From positions 17,850,790 through 17,914,789 of the forward strand of contig JABBOT010000009.1 of the NCBI GenBank assembly GCA_016165875.1: DNA of 64,000 bases, given 5' to 3'. Of the stretch, positions 23,906 through 36,250 are shown piece by piece. The stretch is from Acanthopleura granulata (Eukaryota > Mollusca > Polyplacophora > Chitonida > Chitonidae). The notes under the pieces were generated by a model. The model did not search any database. It was given only the letters and a program-made list of their open reading frames with translations, and was not told where the DNA came from. Numbering within the stretch: position 1 is the stretch's first letter; each line of letters starts with the position of its first letter. A program made the position numbers and the translations under genes.

Positions 23906-26900
23906 ACCCAAATTTCATTGCCTGCAATATGTACCCTAATTCTTCTAATTTTTGGGATGTTCAGGTTATGTGTAGGTTATGGTTTTGCAATAACTCCTGA
24001 GAGATGAAACCATGACCATGTGGGACTGGAGCTAGTTGTATATTTTTTCACTACAGTACTTGTATTCAGGTGGTCATATGGACATGACCCCAGCTCAGAT
24101 GGAGTTTCCCCAAATCACTTACTGAAAGGCAATGACGTTTCTGGGACGAAGTCTGACCCCCAAGACCTGGAATCAGATGGACTTCCAGACCTGTACATCA
24201 TGGACCAATAACGCAGTTAGAAGGTGGTGATGGGGTGAGGATAATATGACAGGTTGGCCAAGAATTGAGACGCGGACGGTTGATGTGGATTAGGGCATAA
24301 TGTAATCTGGCGGTGCCAACAGAATGCTGACCAACTGAGGCCTACAGCTTGTCAAAGAGACGCCTGTGCTTGCCAACGGGAATCTCGTGGCCATTGGCCG
24401 ATCGGCCCTTCCAGGAATTGTCCTGCCTCATGGAGAACGGTTTCCAGAGAGTTTCTTCCCACCACTGAAGATCTGTTGTTTCATGTCAGAAAAATCTAGC
24501 AAACGTGGAAAGACTAAGGAAGTTCTGGGGAACTTGATAATGTTTGATGATGTCCCAATGTATTTTTAGAGAAAAAGCAGTATGTCATAACAGGAAAGGA
24601 GGTGATTTTTAAGATGAGTTATCAAGAATGCTATAACAGAAGTAAGTATTGTGCAGTTTTTGTGTTTTCAAGTTGATTGGTTTCATGCATAGACATTCCT
24701 GGAAAATTTTGAGAAAATCTGGTTTTTGCTGGTCTGTTCACTTTAGGTTTCTGTTCTAAGGTCCTGTTGTGCACATATATTCATACATACATCTTTTAAA
24801 TTCACATTGGCAAGTTCCATGTGAGACAAACAAACAAAAGTAGAAAAAAAAAGATAGAAAGCAGTTGTAACAAATGACATTCTTCCCCCAGTTTTATGAT
24901 TTGTTTCATTTTTCTCTGATTTTTCTACTCCTGCCAAAGGAAAATTTGAGATTAACAATTCAGTCAGTTTGACAGTTAGATACGGTTGTAAATTGACAGT
25001 AATAAATTGTCAGCTTTTATGAAAACGTTTTCAAAATATATCCTATGCATTTCTCATTTCCTGGTGTGACATTCCCCCCCCCCCCTAAAAAAAAGACTTC
25101 AGGAGTAATGTGTGCTGCATTGTAAAACAAAACAGACTATAAACATTGACAGCGAAGTAATTTTTCCCAATTTCTAAGAGCAGGAAAGCTTGTTTTGAGT
25201 TTGATTTGAGGATTTAGCTTTCTGATACATTTCTTGAAGTGGCCCTTCAATTTGTGTGACTGCTTCTGGCATCTGGCCAGTGTTTTGATTGGGTGTTTGT
25301 AAAACCGGCCCATGGCAACCATGGTTACATGGGCAAGGAAAACATATCGCACAGTTGAGAGACAAGAGATTGGTCGTCAATAGGTTTAGTTTAATGCCCT
25401 TCTTGGGCAGCCTAAGGATTGGCGTGTTATCCAGCATCCCTCAAGGAGATATTGGGGGATTTAGCTGAGGGATTAGGGAGATTTATCCCCGTGATCCGAG
25501 CCATCCAGCTCGCAAGCTGAGGCCTTGTTACAGCATGGAAAGCTTTGGTGATTGACAAAAGGATAATTTGCCATCCAATTTTAGGTCTGTCACAGTGAAA
25601 GCTTGGTGGTACCTATAGGTACATTGAAACTTGAGGTGGAATTATGGCCAGGGGAGGGATGGGAGTTGGTTTAGCAGGCATTGGGACTTGTGGCCCTTGT
25701 CAGACCATGTTAGGTTGGCAAGGGCAATCACCTGGTAAGCTGTCACTTAACGGATGGTCACGGACATTGTGTCTGCTTGTAGTCTCAGCAGAAGAATCCT
25801 GGTCCCAGGATCACAAAGCTGTCACAGACTGAAGTCAAACTTAGTCGACAAAGCTTCAAAACATCTTTGCTGTGCTAATACTGTGACTTAATTTAGAAAT
25901 TTTTATTGTAATACTTTAAGATATCATAGACATCGTTTTGAAAAACAATGACTACAGGTAAAAGTTAGCATTCAAGTTCAAATGAAAGCTCAAGAATAAT
26001 GCCACAGGTTAAGAGCATCTTTTTGATCCTGGGGGCTGATCCTCTTTATCCAAGTGTGGTATGGTGTTTCAGGGTGACCTCTTGTTTCATATGACAAAGT
26101 ACAAAGTGTTTCATATGACATTCCTTCAGTAACATGACATCTAGTTTCCCAACCCCAGTGTCCCTCCCCCAATTCCATATATCCCTATTCCCTTTCTCCA
26201 AGGATACCGTGGTACCTGCATTATCATGTCATGTTTTTCTGTTATGTATGTTGCCATGGTTATTGTCTATTGCTATCCCATAATTAAAAATAAATAAAAA
26301 AAGGCCTTATTCTTAGGTTTTTATTGGGCATTTCTGTGTTATCTCCATGATAATTTCTGTAAAATTTTTACATATTGTATTAGCAAAAGCTAAAAAAAAG
26401 GAAATAAATTTCCAGTTGGACAACCTTATTTTTTGTGATACGGTTTTTAACGTACAACAAAGAATGTTTTAAGGATGACCCCATCTCCATGGCATGTTGC
26501 TGACATCTCTTCATTTCAGCCGTGTATGACAGTGCCCTCAATCAGCATAGTATTTTCAGCTTTTTACGGATTGAATGTTCCTCTTATCTAAGTGTTCCAA
26601 CCTTGTAAATAGTTTTAATGATACAACGAGGTAACTATGTGACTGATGGTGAAAGTGTTATCTTGATGCATAGCTTGATGACTGAAAACAAGTATCATTT
26701 GCAAGTGAGCAATTTCAAGCTCATTTGTTTACCTGCGTCATGTATTGTGTGAAAGTTTCATGGAACTGTATGGAAGATGCATGTAATGGCATTGCTTTGA
26801 GTTAGGAGGCACTTCATTATTGTTCAAATACTATCCGCTTGTCATAAACTCATTTGTCATATTGCCTCAGTGCTTTCATTTTAGAACAGACATTTGTTCA

Positions 26901-27229
26901 GATGACAACAGTGCTGCTAATGCTTTCATCCATATACAGAAAAGCATGTGAGAGTCTTTCATTTTTATTTTTTGTGTTAACAAACCAGCTTTACATGTAC
27001 ATGCTAGCCTTCCCTCTTGAGTTCCAGCAATTGTGTCCTGTCACTTTTTATAACCTTTAGAATTGCTTTGTGATGTGCTGGGCTTATGTTTTTTCTGATC
27101 AGTGAAAACAGCGGATAACTGCATATTAGCTATGTCACCAAGTCATCAAACACTACATCTGATTGAAGTGAGGTTTTCAATGTATTTGACCAATATTTGA
27201 CTTCCATTGTAAGTTTCCTTTGGAGCGGC

Positions 27230-27560
27230 AATTCTTTAATTTAGCGTGATGTTTGATTGTTATTTCCATCACAATGGCAGCATTCTCTGCTCGGCGTACC
27301 GTCTAGAAATTTGATAGGAGGAGCGAACAATTGCTGTCGTAGATTGGTACTTTTACGGGCTAATGTGCCGCAGGGAGTGACCGGTCGATGGCAGGATCAC
27401 AATAACCATGCGGATTACTCGACCATATTTTCCACTCAGCAGTAACGGGAAGATCAGGCGTGCTAAGCGACTGGAAATTCTGTTGCTAACAATGTAAATA
27501 GCCTGGCTAATACAGAATAGCATGAACGCCTAATAGACTACACTGTTCAATTATTAGTAG
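27230..27560. other. Candidate conserved non-coding island rich in homeodomain cores
   Basis: Non-repetitive, CpG-containing block with several TAAT/ATTA cores (TTTAATTTAG, GGCTAATAC, CTAATAGAC, CAATTATTAG) and GTAAATAG (a Forkhead-like core). An unrecognised 62-codon frame overlaps it. Its texture resembles the islands near 42.8, 49.6 and 58 kb. Confidence 0.25.
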
Positions 27561-29706
27561 CGAGGTGGATTTGATGGGACATCACAGAGGAGAAGGTGTG
27601 CTCGTGTTTGTCTCTATCTCAATGACAGTCAGGTGAAAAAACCCATAATAGCTCTGATGAGGTCTCCCGTATTTGTCCACAACTTGACAGGCCTTCCTGT
27701 CTGTCCGCCACAGAATTAGATTTCACTGAAACAACCAGAAGTTCTTGATGGATAACAATCGCGAGGCCTGTACCCGTGCGCCAATGCTTGAAGTGCCCCC
27801 GTACAACAGCCCCAGGAATAATATTGGCTTTACGGAAGGTCAATACCGCTCATCCGACGACTAGCCTCTCTTCCTGACAGTCCCCCACCTGAAGGGCTCT
27901 TAAGGGGTTCAAACTGCCACAGGTTTTACTCCTGTCCCCGACCGGCTTTGTTCCCACCCCCATTGATCTGTTGTCCTTTTGGGATGACTGCAGGGTGCAG
28001 AACCAGTGTCTTTGCCGGGAAATTAGAAGCAATTAAAAGCAATTTGATATAGTGTTGGTGACATAGGATGGCTTTTGTGGACAGAGCAATTAGAAGCTAG
28101 GTGATTTCACAAGGAATCAATGGCCTTACCTGCCAAAGGTGAGATCGTGGGGATTATCTGACGCTTGCTTGCCTGTTGACCTGTTTGTACACTAATTTAC
28201 CCAGCAGAGATGACATTTGTTGAGTGGGGTAAAGCCATTATTACAGGCCTGATTGTGCTTCCCACTTACCCTCTGCCTTATCAAACTGGCCAAGGATTAA
28301 ACAGTGAAAGGGATTTACATTGGTTTTTGTGTTCAAATGACATTTCATATCAGCATCCTCATAATGCGCATCGCCACTCTGTTTAATATATAATCTTTGT
28401 TCATTAGTCTTCCTGTTTGGTTCCATTTATACAAACTTGAATACAGTGTATTGAACTCTTTGGATGCATTAGCAACAGGGAAAACTTTCTGTCAGAAAGG
28501 CTAACAAAAAAATAATCCAGGCTTGTTTTCATTGATTACATTTACTGTATGACGGCACGGAGGATAAATAGCATTATTGTTGCTTGATTTGCTCCAGAAT
28601 CTGTGAACAGTACTAAATGTGTTAAAAGCATAATTGTTTTCTCTGACAACCCTTCGGACAAAAAGTCTTAACTTAATTGCTCTTGCAAATTAAACACAGC
28701 TTAGTCTCGAATGGCGCACCAGGGCTGAGTATGATAATTACCTGGTCGATACAAAATGATAGTCACAAAGCCCTTACTACTTAACGGCCTGGAATGTGAT
28801 TTGTTCATATGATCAAAATTTTTTGGTATAAGACTGGATTTATGTGAAGGACCAATGATCCTTAGGTCTTAGTTCAGCCAGTGACTTTGACGTGTCTTCT
28901 GAATGAAGAAAATAAGGGGAACTTTTGGATTTGGACAATTGCTCTTCAACATGTTCTCGACCAAGCTGTGTTAGTAACCCGTATAATCTCAGCGGATAAC
29001 AATCCAGGTATGTTTATGCTATTAACATCCGTTTGTACCTTTTGGAGTATTGCTGTAGAGATTTATTTCGGATCATTTTTAAGTCTTTTAATTGCTTATG
29101 CTTACAAAGTCATTCTGTGTTGTATGGGAGCTTTATATTTAGTAGAGAAACCAGCTGATGATCGGTCACGTGTGCATGAGTGACACTCTTCAGTTGCGTT
29201 CGTAAGAAAACTACACCTAAGAGAAACCTATCTGAGCATTAGAGGAAAGGCTAAGTACTGGTGTCTGCGTACTGTATCTAGGTGGGGTAACATGAGCATA
29301 ATGTTCTAGTGAGGCAGCTTAAAACATATGTTGACAATAAGACCCTGCTTTCTACAAACAGATGCTTTGGCAATTTGACTGAAAATTGTGCTGAAACCTT
29401 CAGGACCCAAACAAGCAGCTGTAAGGATCTTCCTCCCAGATGACTTCAGTGAAGATTGTTACGTTAACGGTTTGGAGTGTGGCTTGATATAAAAAGTCTT
29501 GAACATGTTCCCCAAACACATGTTGCAGTAAGTGATAAGATAAAATAAGGTAAAATTACAGTGATCTTGTAGTAATCATTTCACATCCAAATTTATAGTC
29601 GGTTCAAAGAAGTCACATGAAAAAGGGGAGGTGATGTGATAATCAGTGGTTCCATCAGGTGTTCTTCTAGACAGTTAAAGTGGATCTCAGGTCGAGTGTT
29701 AAAAAT

Positions 29707-30075
29707 TTATCCTACCATGTGAAGAAATTTGCATTGGGTCTGATCTGTGTGATCCTGAGGATTGAGGAGATTTCTCATAGGATGGTTTATTGTTTCCTGC
29801 CAAAGACTGGTCTCTAGGAAATTGTCTTCAGTTCTCAACCTCTTCATGATGCCCACAACCAGCATTTTTACACCCAATAATGGACTTTTCCGGAAACCAT
29901 TCCATGGGGAGTCGCCATCTTGGCCGATGAAAAAGCGTAATTGATCTTTGTCGATGTCAGCAAAGGTTATTTCTCCGTTGGGAAGGACAGACTTTATGAT
30001 ATGAAACACCTTTGTTCCAGGAAAGCTAGACAGTGTAATGATAGCTGTAAGCGGAGTGTGTTTTATCTGGGTCAA
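29707..30075 (-). other. Unrecognised 122-codon open frame
   Basis: The peptide looks more protein-like than most in the window (SFPGTKVFHIIKS, GEITFADIDKDQLRFFIGQD, GFRKSPLLGVKMLVVGIMKR), with balanced composition. No family is recognised and no intron borders or poly-A signal were tied to it. It may be a single-exon relic, a retrocopy fragment or chance. Confidence 0.2.
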
Positions 30076-30470
30076 GATCAGGCGGGGATAAACGACAAGT
30101 TCTGAGTGTAATGGTGGACTGCCAGGCTGATCGCAGACTGAGAGGTGCTAAAGTGCTGTCAAGTAGAAGAAAGCGATTCTTCCAGAGTGTAGAAGCTTCT
30201 TAGGCTTCAGGTGACATGACCATTTAGAATTTGTGCAGAAAAAATACATTTTAATCTCTTTTTCCATTTTTTTTGTTGTTGTTTTTTTTATGTGTTTTTT
30301 CATGTTTGGCTACATTTTGAGGACTTCACTTTATTGGTGAATGTCAAGGCTTTCTACAAAGTAACTATTTCCAGTCCAAGCATCTCAGTGCCCATGGACC
30401 AGGGACATAGATAATGTCTACATAAACAGGCAAAGGTTGAATCTTGGTATTCAACAGTATGTGCAGGACT

Positions 30471-30690
30471 ACCCTAAAATGACCTGAAATGTTGTCCACG
30501 ACAAAACTGCTGATATTTTCTCACTGTGAGAGTGTTAATGACCGTAGAAAGGTGTTTAATTGTAAGGTACAATCGTATCATACTGGCAAAATGTAAGTGC
30601 CAGCTCCAAAAGTAGTTTTTATGGCATTTATTTGCCTCTACATAAATGTACGTGCATTTTGGGAGAAATTTTAGGTCTTTTACAGTAATT
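30471..30690. mobile_element. Inverted-repeat (MITE-like) element, copy 2
   Basis: Left end AAAATGACCTGAAATGTTGT, right end GGAGAAATTTTAGGTCTTTT. Interior words TGCCAGCTCCAAAAGTAG, TTATTTGCCTC and GTGCATTTTGGG are shared with copy 4. Confidence 0.65.
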
Positions 30691-30999
30691 GTTATTTTGT
30701 TACTTCTCATGAGTAGATTTCCAATGCTGTTTCTATGTTATGTCTATAAATTGAAAACAAAAACCATTTCAGAGATTTTTTCATTTGGCATAGGATTGCC
30801 TAAAGATCTTTCCCTGGTTTAGAAAACTACACATTTCTGTTTTGGGTGTAAGGGAGAATTATATTTGAATTTCATAATTCTTTTCCATAGCACAGCATTG
30901 TAATGACCCCATCAGGTCTTTTGAATGCGAGTCAGAAACACCTTGGAGACCTTCAGGTCTTTTCCTGGTCAGGGGTTAATCTGTTTTTCCCAAGGCCGC

Positions 31000-31370
31000 C
31001 ACAAGTGACTAATGATCAGACATAGATGTGGTAATCTGCTGAGCAGCGTGCGAAGCGTAGACAGGCCGTTGTCTGCCTCTGCGAGACGATTCCTCTTGGC
31101 AGAGGCGCAAAGGAAACACCACTCCGCGCACGACGCCTTGGGCGACCAGTGAGGCCCCATGGAGCTAAACACAGACATGGATCAATAACCCATCCATTAT
31201 CTTGACCCAGTAAGAGGCTCTCGCCGTAATTGCCTAAGCTTTCTAATTAATAAAAAGGACAGGCCACGCTTAGGGTCTGCTCCTCTCCTCACATTGGACC
31301 TGCACTACTCAAGTGAAAGCGTTCCATTTCTCCCTCTCTAACTGTCTGCGTCTTACTGGCGAGGACAAAA
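31000..31370 (+). promoter_or_regulatory. Regulatory-looking island upstream of ATG at 31371
   Basis: An island with CpGs (GCGTGCGAAGCG, CCGCGCACGACGCC) and homeodomain-like TTTCTAATTAATAAA, directly preceding the candidate alternative first exon. The final 60 bases are pyrimidine-rich. It is read as a possible internal promoter, without a TATA box. Confidence 0.25.
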
Positions 31371-31403
31371 ATGGACGGGACTTGTACCTTTGTGCTCAAG
31401 AAG
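31371..31403 (+). CDS. Candidate alternative first coding exon MDGTCTFVLKK
   Basis: An ATG in good context (GACAAAAATGG) opens eleven codons, MDGTCTFVLKK, ending exactly at AAG/GTAAGC, a near-perfect donor. Phase is 0, so the segment would join in frame to the exon at 45559. An in-frame stop at 31314-31316 fits a first exon. The 370 bases upstream are a regulatory-looking island with a pyrimidine-rich stretch just before the ATG. Vertebrate AUTS2 is known to make N-terminally shortened products from internal starts, so an internal promoter is plausible. The short length means a chance ATG-donor pair cannot be excluded. Confidence 0.3.
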
Positions 31404-34400
31404 GTAAGCTATACACTACATGTAGTAGGGATTAGGGCTGCACATGTTGCACATGTGGACTGTTCAGATGGTCCATGTACCAGTATGATGTTTGTCATTG
31501 GCAAGCATTCAGATCAAGTGCATTACCGTGTTTTGACATCATCTGCTTGGCATTACTTTTACAGGATGCACAATTCAGCAGTTTATCAAAGATCTGACAA
31601 GTATTCAGTATGTGTAGGGAATAAAAATAAACGTAATCTGAAACACAAGTGAAAGCGTAGAAAATTTATTTAGATGTGGCACAAAATTTATGAACTCTTT
31701 GGCTTTGGGTTTATACACCTTGTGACATGTGGCATAATCGTGCCATATTATTCTTTTGGCATATTTTACTGACCAGAAATTTCACCAAAGTTGTGTTATT
31801 GTCACCATGTAATGCACTCAGATGAAATTTGAAATGACCAGGGATTTCTTCAGTAAAATATGTTGACTTTTCAAGGTCACTTCAAGGTCAAATGTCTGTA
31901 AGGAAAATAATATGTTGAGAAGATTCTCAATCAACAACAACAGCAATAGCAACACTCCTCTTTGTTTTGATTTTTTTTGTTTTTTTGTTTTCAACGAAAG
32001 GTAAACGTGAAGGTAAGTGGAACTGCATTTGTGTAAGGGTTTTTGTCGGCATCAATGTAAACAGTTGATTGTGCTCTAGTCTAAGATGGGTAAATATGAG
32101 GAAGGGTTAGGGTGCCCTGTGGCTCGTTGTCCTAACAGCAGCTGTTGAATCTCCTGGGTATCTCCTGTCAGATTCACTTTTGTTTGGTCTCATTACGCTG
32201 AACAATGCAATGACTTAAGACAGATCAGTGACCGTACTCTGAAGGCTTTGCTGAAAGCGCACGTCTCAAACCCGACAGGATGCGAAGATTGTTAAAAAAT
32301 GTTTCTATTCTTGAACAAGTTGGATGCCTTGAAAATCACTGGTCATCATAGTGACTGCTACATCTGTACTGATAAATGTTCACCATACACTCTCTCAAAG
32401 TAGTTTTGATGTTCATGGTGAGATGTACAGAGCATGTGACTTGGCCAAGTCATGGTTCATTTGGTGTGCAAGATAAAGACAAGGGAGAGCAAATGGCGTT
32501 TGCAGGTCTGAAATCAGTCAGAATTGTATTGCAGAAAATCAAATGGAATATTGTCATTTAATAATCTTTTCTCATCTGATATAAATTAACTTCAGTGATA
32601 AACTGCACCTTTAAAGCAGTAGGAGCAAAGGCTTTTTCCTGGCAGTGGCATGTTCCATGCTCACAGGTTTTTCCAGGGTTGGAAAGCTGATGTTGATGAA
32701 GCAGGCAAATGTCAGGCATTTGTTCTAAATACATAATCTGTTTGACAGACCATGGTTACAGGTTGTTCTGCATTTCTAAAACAGCTCATTTGCTGCAGGG
32801 TTTAACAAATTACAGTGCTTGTCATAGAGAGATAAAATTCTAAGGACAGAGATCCAAATGATTGTTCAACTTGATTTGAAGAGGTTCCAACTGATACGCC
32901 AAAGATCTAAGGAATCATTTACGGAGCTTTTGTGATCGGTCTTAGATAGATGAAGTCGGGGTTTCCGTGGTAAACCCTCTGTCAGCCCTTTGCCAACGTC
33001 TGTAAGAAAGCAATAATCTTGGCTTAAGCGTTTGTTGTTGTTGCACCAAAGCCAGATTTGGACGAAGGATGTGTGTTGGGATATAAAGGTATGAACTGGA
33101 AGCTGAGGACATCACTTACGTCTTGAGCTGATCCCATTGTGCTCAGTTTTCCTGCATCTCGAGGGACGACTTCCGTCACGGTTTATACCACAGATTGCAA
33201 GATAAATCACAGATTGGGTAATCTCCCTTGGCAAAAGCTTTATGCCTCTCAGGAGGATGCATTGTGTACAATTTACATGCGAGCCTACTTTGAAATTTGT
33301 GGTATGTGTTAAACACACCGTGGGCAAAGATAATAGAGTTTACAAGCCCATGATCCTGTTTAAGCCCGCCTGTGTTCTTAGCGTGCCCTAAGGCATGGCC
33401 CCAGCAAACCTGTACTGATATCAAAGACTTGTGATTGTAGAGATGCCATATTGGAAATAGTTCCATTGCCTGGAGGTGCTAGTTGGCCAGGCAATGTGTT
33501 GATTGAATCATTGAGATAAGGTGCTAACCCAGTGTGGGATCGCGCTCCACGTGGCAACCCCATCATGGGTATCCCACGAACAGAGGCATGCTGAACCCGC
33601 CATGCCTTGCACAGAAATGATAACTACATCAGAAGAATGTGCGCCTGGATGTACAACCGGCCTGGCTTTCCTGGCGCGACTCCATGTATATAGACACCTA
33701 CGTGTGTTGCAGGCTTGTGTTTTAGAACGTGCTTCAGCATTTTGGGGTAAGTCAGCATCATTTTAAAGTTTCATATCAGTGTATCTGTATTGAGGGAGTG
33801 GAATTGGAAACCTGTCTGGAAAGAATCAGATAGCTAATCTCCTGTAGCCTTGTGTGATCAGTGGTCATGTTATTCGTGTTTTTGGGGCCCGCTGAAGTAT
33901 CACTGTCCAAGTCTATTTAGTGTTGAGAATTGGCAGAAAGATTTACGGCACTGCCTTAGTATAATTCTCACAAACGTGATCAGAGTTTTTCATTGATGTC
34001 AAGAAGGATATATGTTACAGTGTTTTGTTTTCTACACATAGTAACTTACAGACATCCATAAAGCTGCCTGCTGGCATGGTACATCTGTACATTGTACACA
34101 GGTCTTTGTGACCACTGAGGGTCATAGTTTGGTTCCTAAGCTCATTATCAGGACTGATTATCTCCTCCAAGTGTTGATCAGAACAAGACCCGGCTGTTAA
34201 CATCTCAGACTTATCATCACAAGAACATTGGCCATTCCGTGATCCAGGTGTGGTGTCTCACAGTGAGGAATGCCCTCTGCTCATGTCTCTGATGTACATG
34301 TGATTTTGGATTTGAAGGGATTTTTTAAGTTTTTTTTTCTTTTTTTTTAGTTTTGGATTTGTTAGTTTTCAGGCCTGATATTTGAAATTTTGACATGTAG

Positions 34401-35959
34401 GTTTTATTCTTAATAATGAAAAAAAGTTTGTTACATCGTTTTCTGATACATGTATGTCCAGTTGCTGCTAATACGGTATGGTAGCATATGTATGTCAATA
34501 AGTAGACCATTTCAATGCATGGATGTCTTGAATCTATGTGACATATATACTAACATAGAATGCAATGTGTTTGCAAATACAGATTGTGCTGTTGAAATAC
34601 CAGTTGATCTCTACACACTTTGAATACATGTGTCTGTGCACACAAAGGTTGTCAGTTAGAATTCCAAAAAGAAACTTTTTTAGGAGTGCGTGAAAAAGTG
34701 AAGCCCTGTGGGGAAATCTTCACAAGTCTGCCTGTCCTCCACTTCCAAGCTTTCTGCCACAGAACAGACAGCTGGGATATATTCTCTGATGTAGACCAAG
34801 CCTTTTATGATAGTGGGCCTCCAAGAGGCTCTTCAGCTAGCCTACGTTATGTCAGATGTATGTGATTTTCACAGTCCTTGTAAGCCAAACTGCATCCCAA
34901 GGCTTTCCTGTGGGGGTTTACATGGAATCTCTTCTCTCAGAGAAAAGGCATCATTGTTTTGCAGGATTCCAAGGCAATCTTTTATATCCCATGCCTCCAG
35001 GGTGATTTTTTTTTCTTTCTGACGATTAATGTTTAAAAGGGGGTTTGAGCAAGATCCTCTTTTATCAGAAGACAGTTACATAGAACATCCAAGTTTAAGG
35101 GCTGCCATGAAGTGTATATACATGTATTTATACCTGATACTGTAGGAGAGAGAATTGATGTAGATTGGCTACTTTAGTTTTAAGTGCAGAACTTATGTGC
35201 AAGAGTTGAAGAGCATTTCTAGTGTTAGCGAATGTACTTGTACACAGATTTCTTTATGGTATACATGTATTATGGGTTAATATTTTTAAAATCATATGGA
35301 GGAAATGCCCTACAATGATGTATATGATAGCATAACCTGGGAATTGATTCTCTTGTCTCAGATGCCATTTTATTTTCTAGATAAACTGAAAGATTGGGTA
35401 TTTATTGCTCTAATTTTAAGGCGAATTTTCCAACAACACATCTCAGGTCACAAAAAATTTAGTAATTTTAGTTACTACATATTTAATTAGCCAGTCAGTT
35501 GTATCTTGAACTGACAGTATTATTCCTTAGTGTACTACTTAATCCACCTTAGAAAATGAGTACTTAATGAGTACTTAAAACACTGGCCAAGTCTTTTTTT
35601 TAAAAACTGACGAGTATTTTTGGCCCTTTTTTCATCAGCCTGGGAGAGAAGTTTGGAACAGGAATTTAAACTACTCAGAAATTCTCAACCTTAGAAAATT
35701 CATGTGCAGCTAATCCTGAAATAAGTTCTGCTCCTGGAAGAAAAAAATACCAGCATCAAGAGATACATGGCATGAAGTGTTACTGTTTTCTTTTAACATA
35801 TTATTTTATTTGATTAGGTGAAGGACTAGATAAAAACCTGATGTCTGAACCAGTGTTACCAAGTTGAAGATAATGCATGTACATGTACCTTTACATAATG
35901 AAAACTGCTTCACCTGGCACAGGAATACACATGTCCTTAATCAACTTTTAAAACAATAG

Positions 35960-36250
35960 TACTGCCGTTTAATTGGTTCCCAGGTTATGGTCTGAATCTT
36001 ATGAGGTCGATAATTGCGAAATTAAAAGAAAAAAGTGATGGGTCCTTTTGGTCCCGTTTTTCCCTCCCACTGAGAAAGAATTCCCGAGATTGTCACGAAC
36101 CATGGCTGTTCCTCCACCCCCCAGCTGAGGTTAGATTTGTTTTAAATGAAGATGAATTATGGACAGTGGTTACCTTCTTAGCGATGACAGGAAATTGTCT
36201 GATACATCTCCCGTCCAATGTGGTACTCAAGGCCGTCTTGACTGCTTTGT
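35960..36250. other. Candidate conserved non-coding island
   Basis: A non-repetitive stretch opening with GCCGTTTAATTGG and including GGTCGATAATTGCG. A plus-strand frame of 83 codons (36001-36252) crosses it, but the peptide is not recognised and no acceptor/donor pair defines an exon. Confidence 0.2.

Noticed and set aside
24020..24211. Possible exon encoding SSDGVSPNHLLKGNDVSG... with an acceptor at TGTATTCAG
   Set aside because: The acceptor would require a phase different from all other exons of the host gene, there is no donor before the stop, and the peptide has no family likeness.
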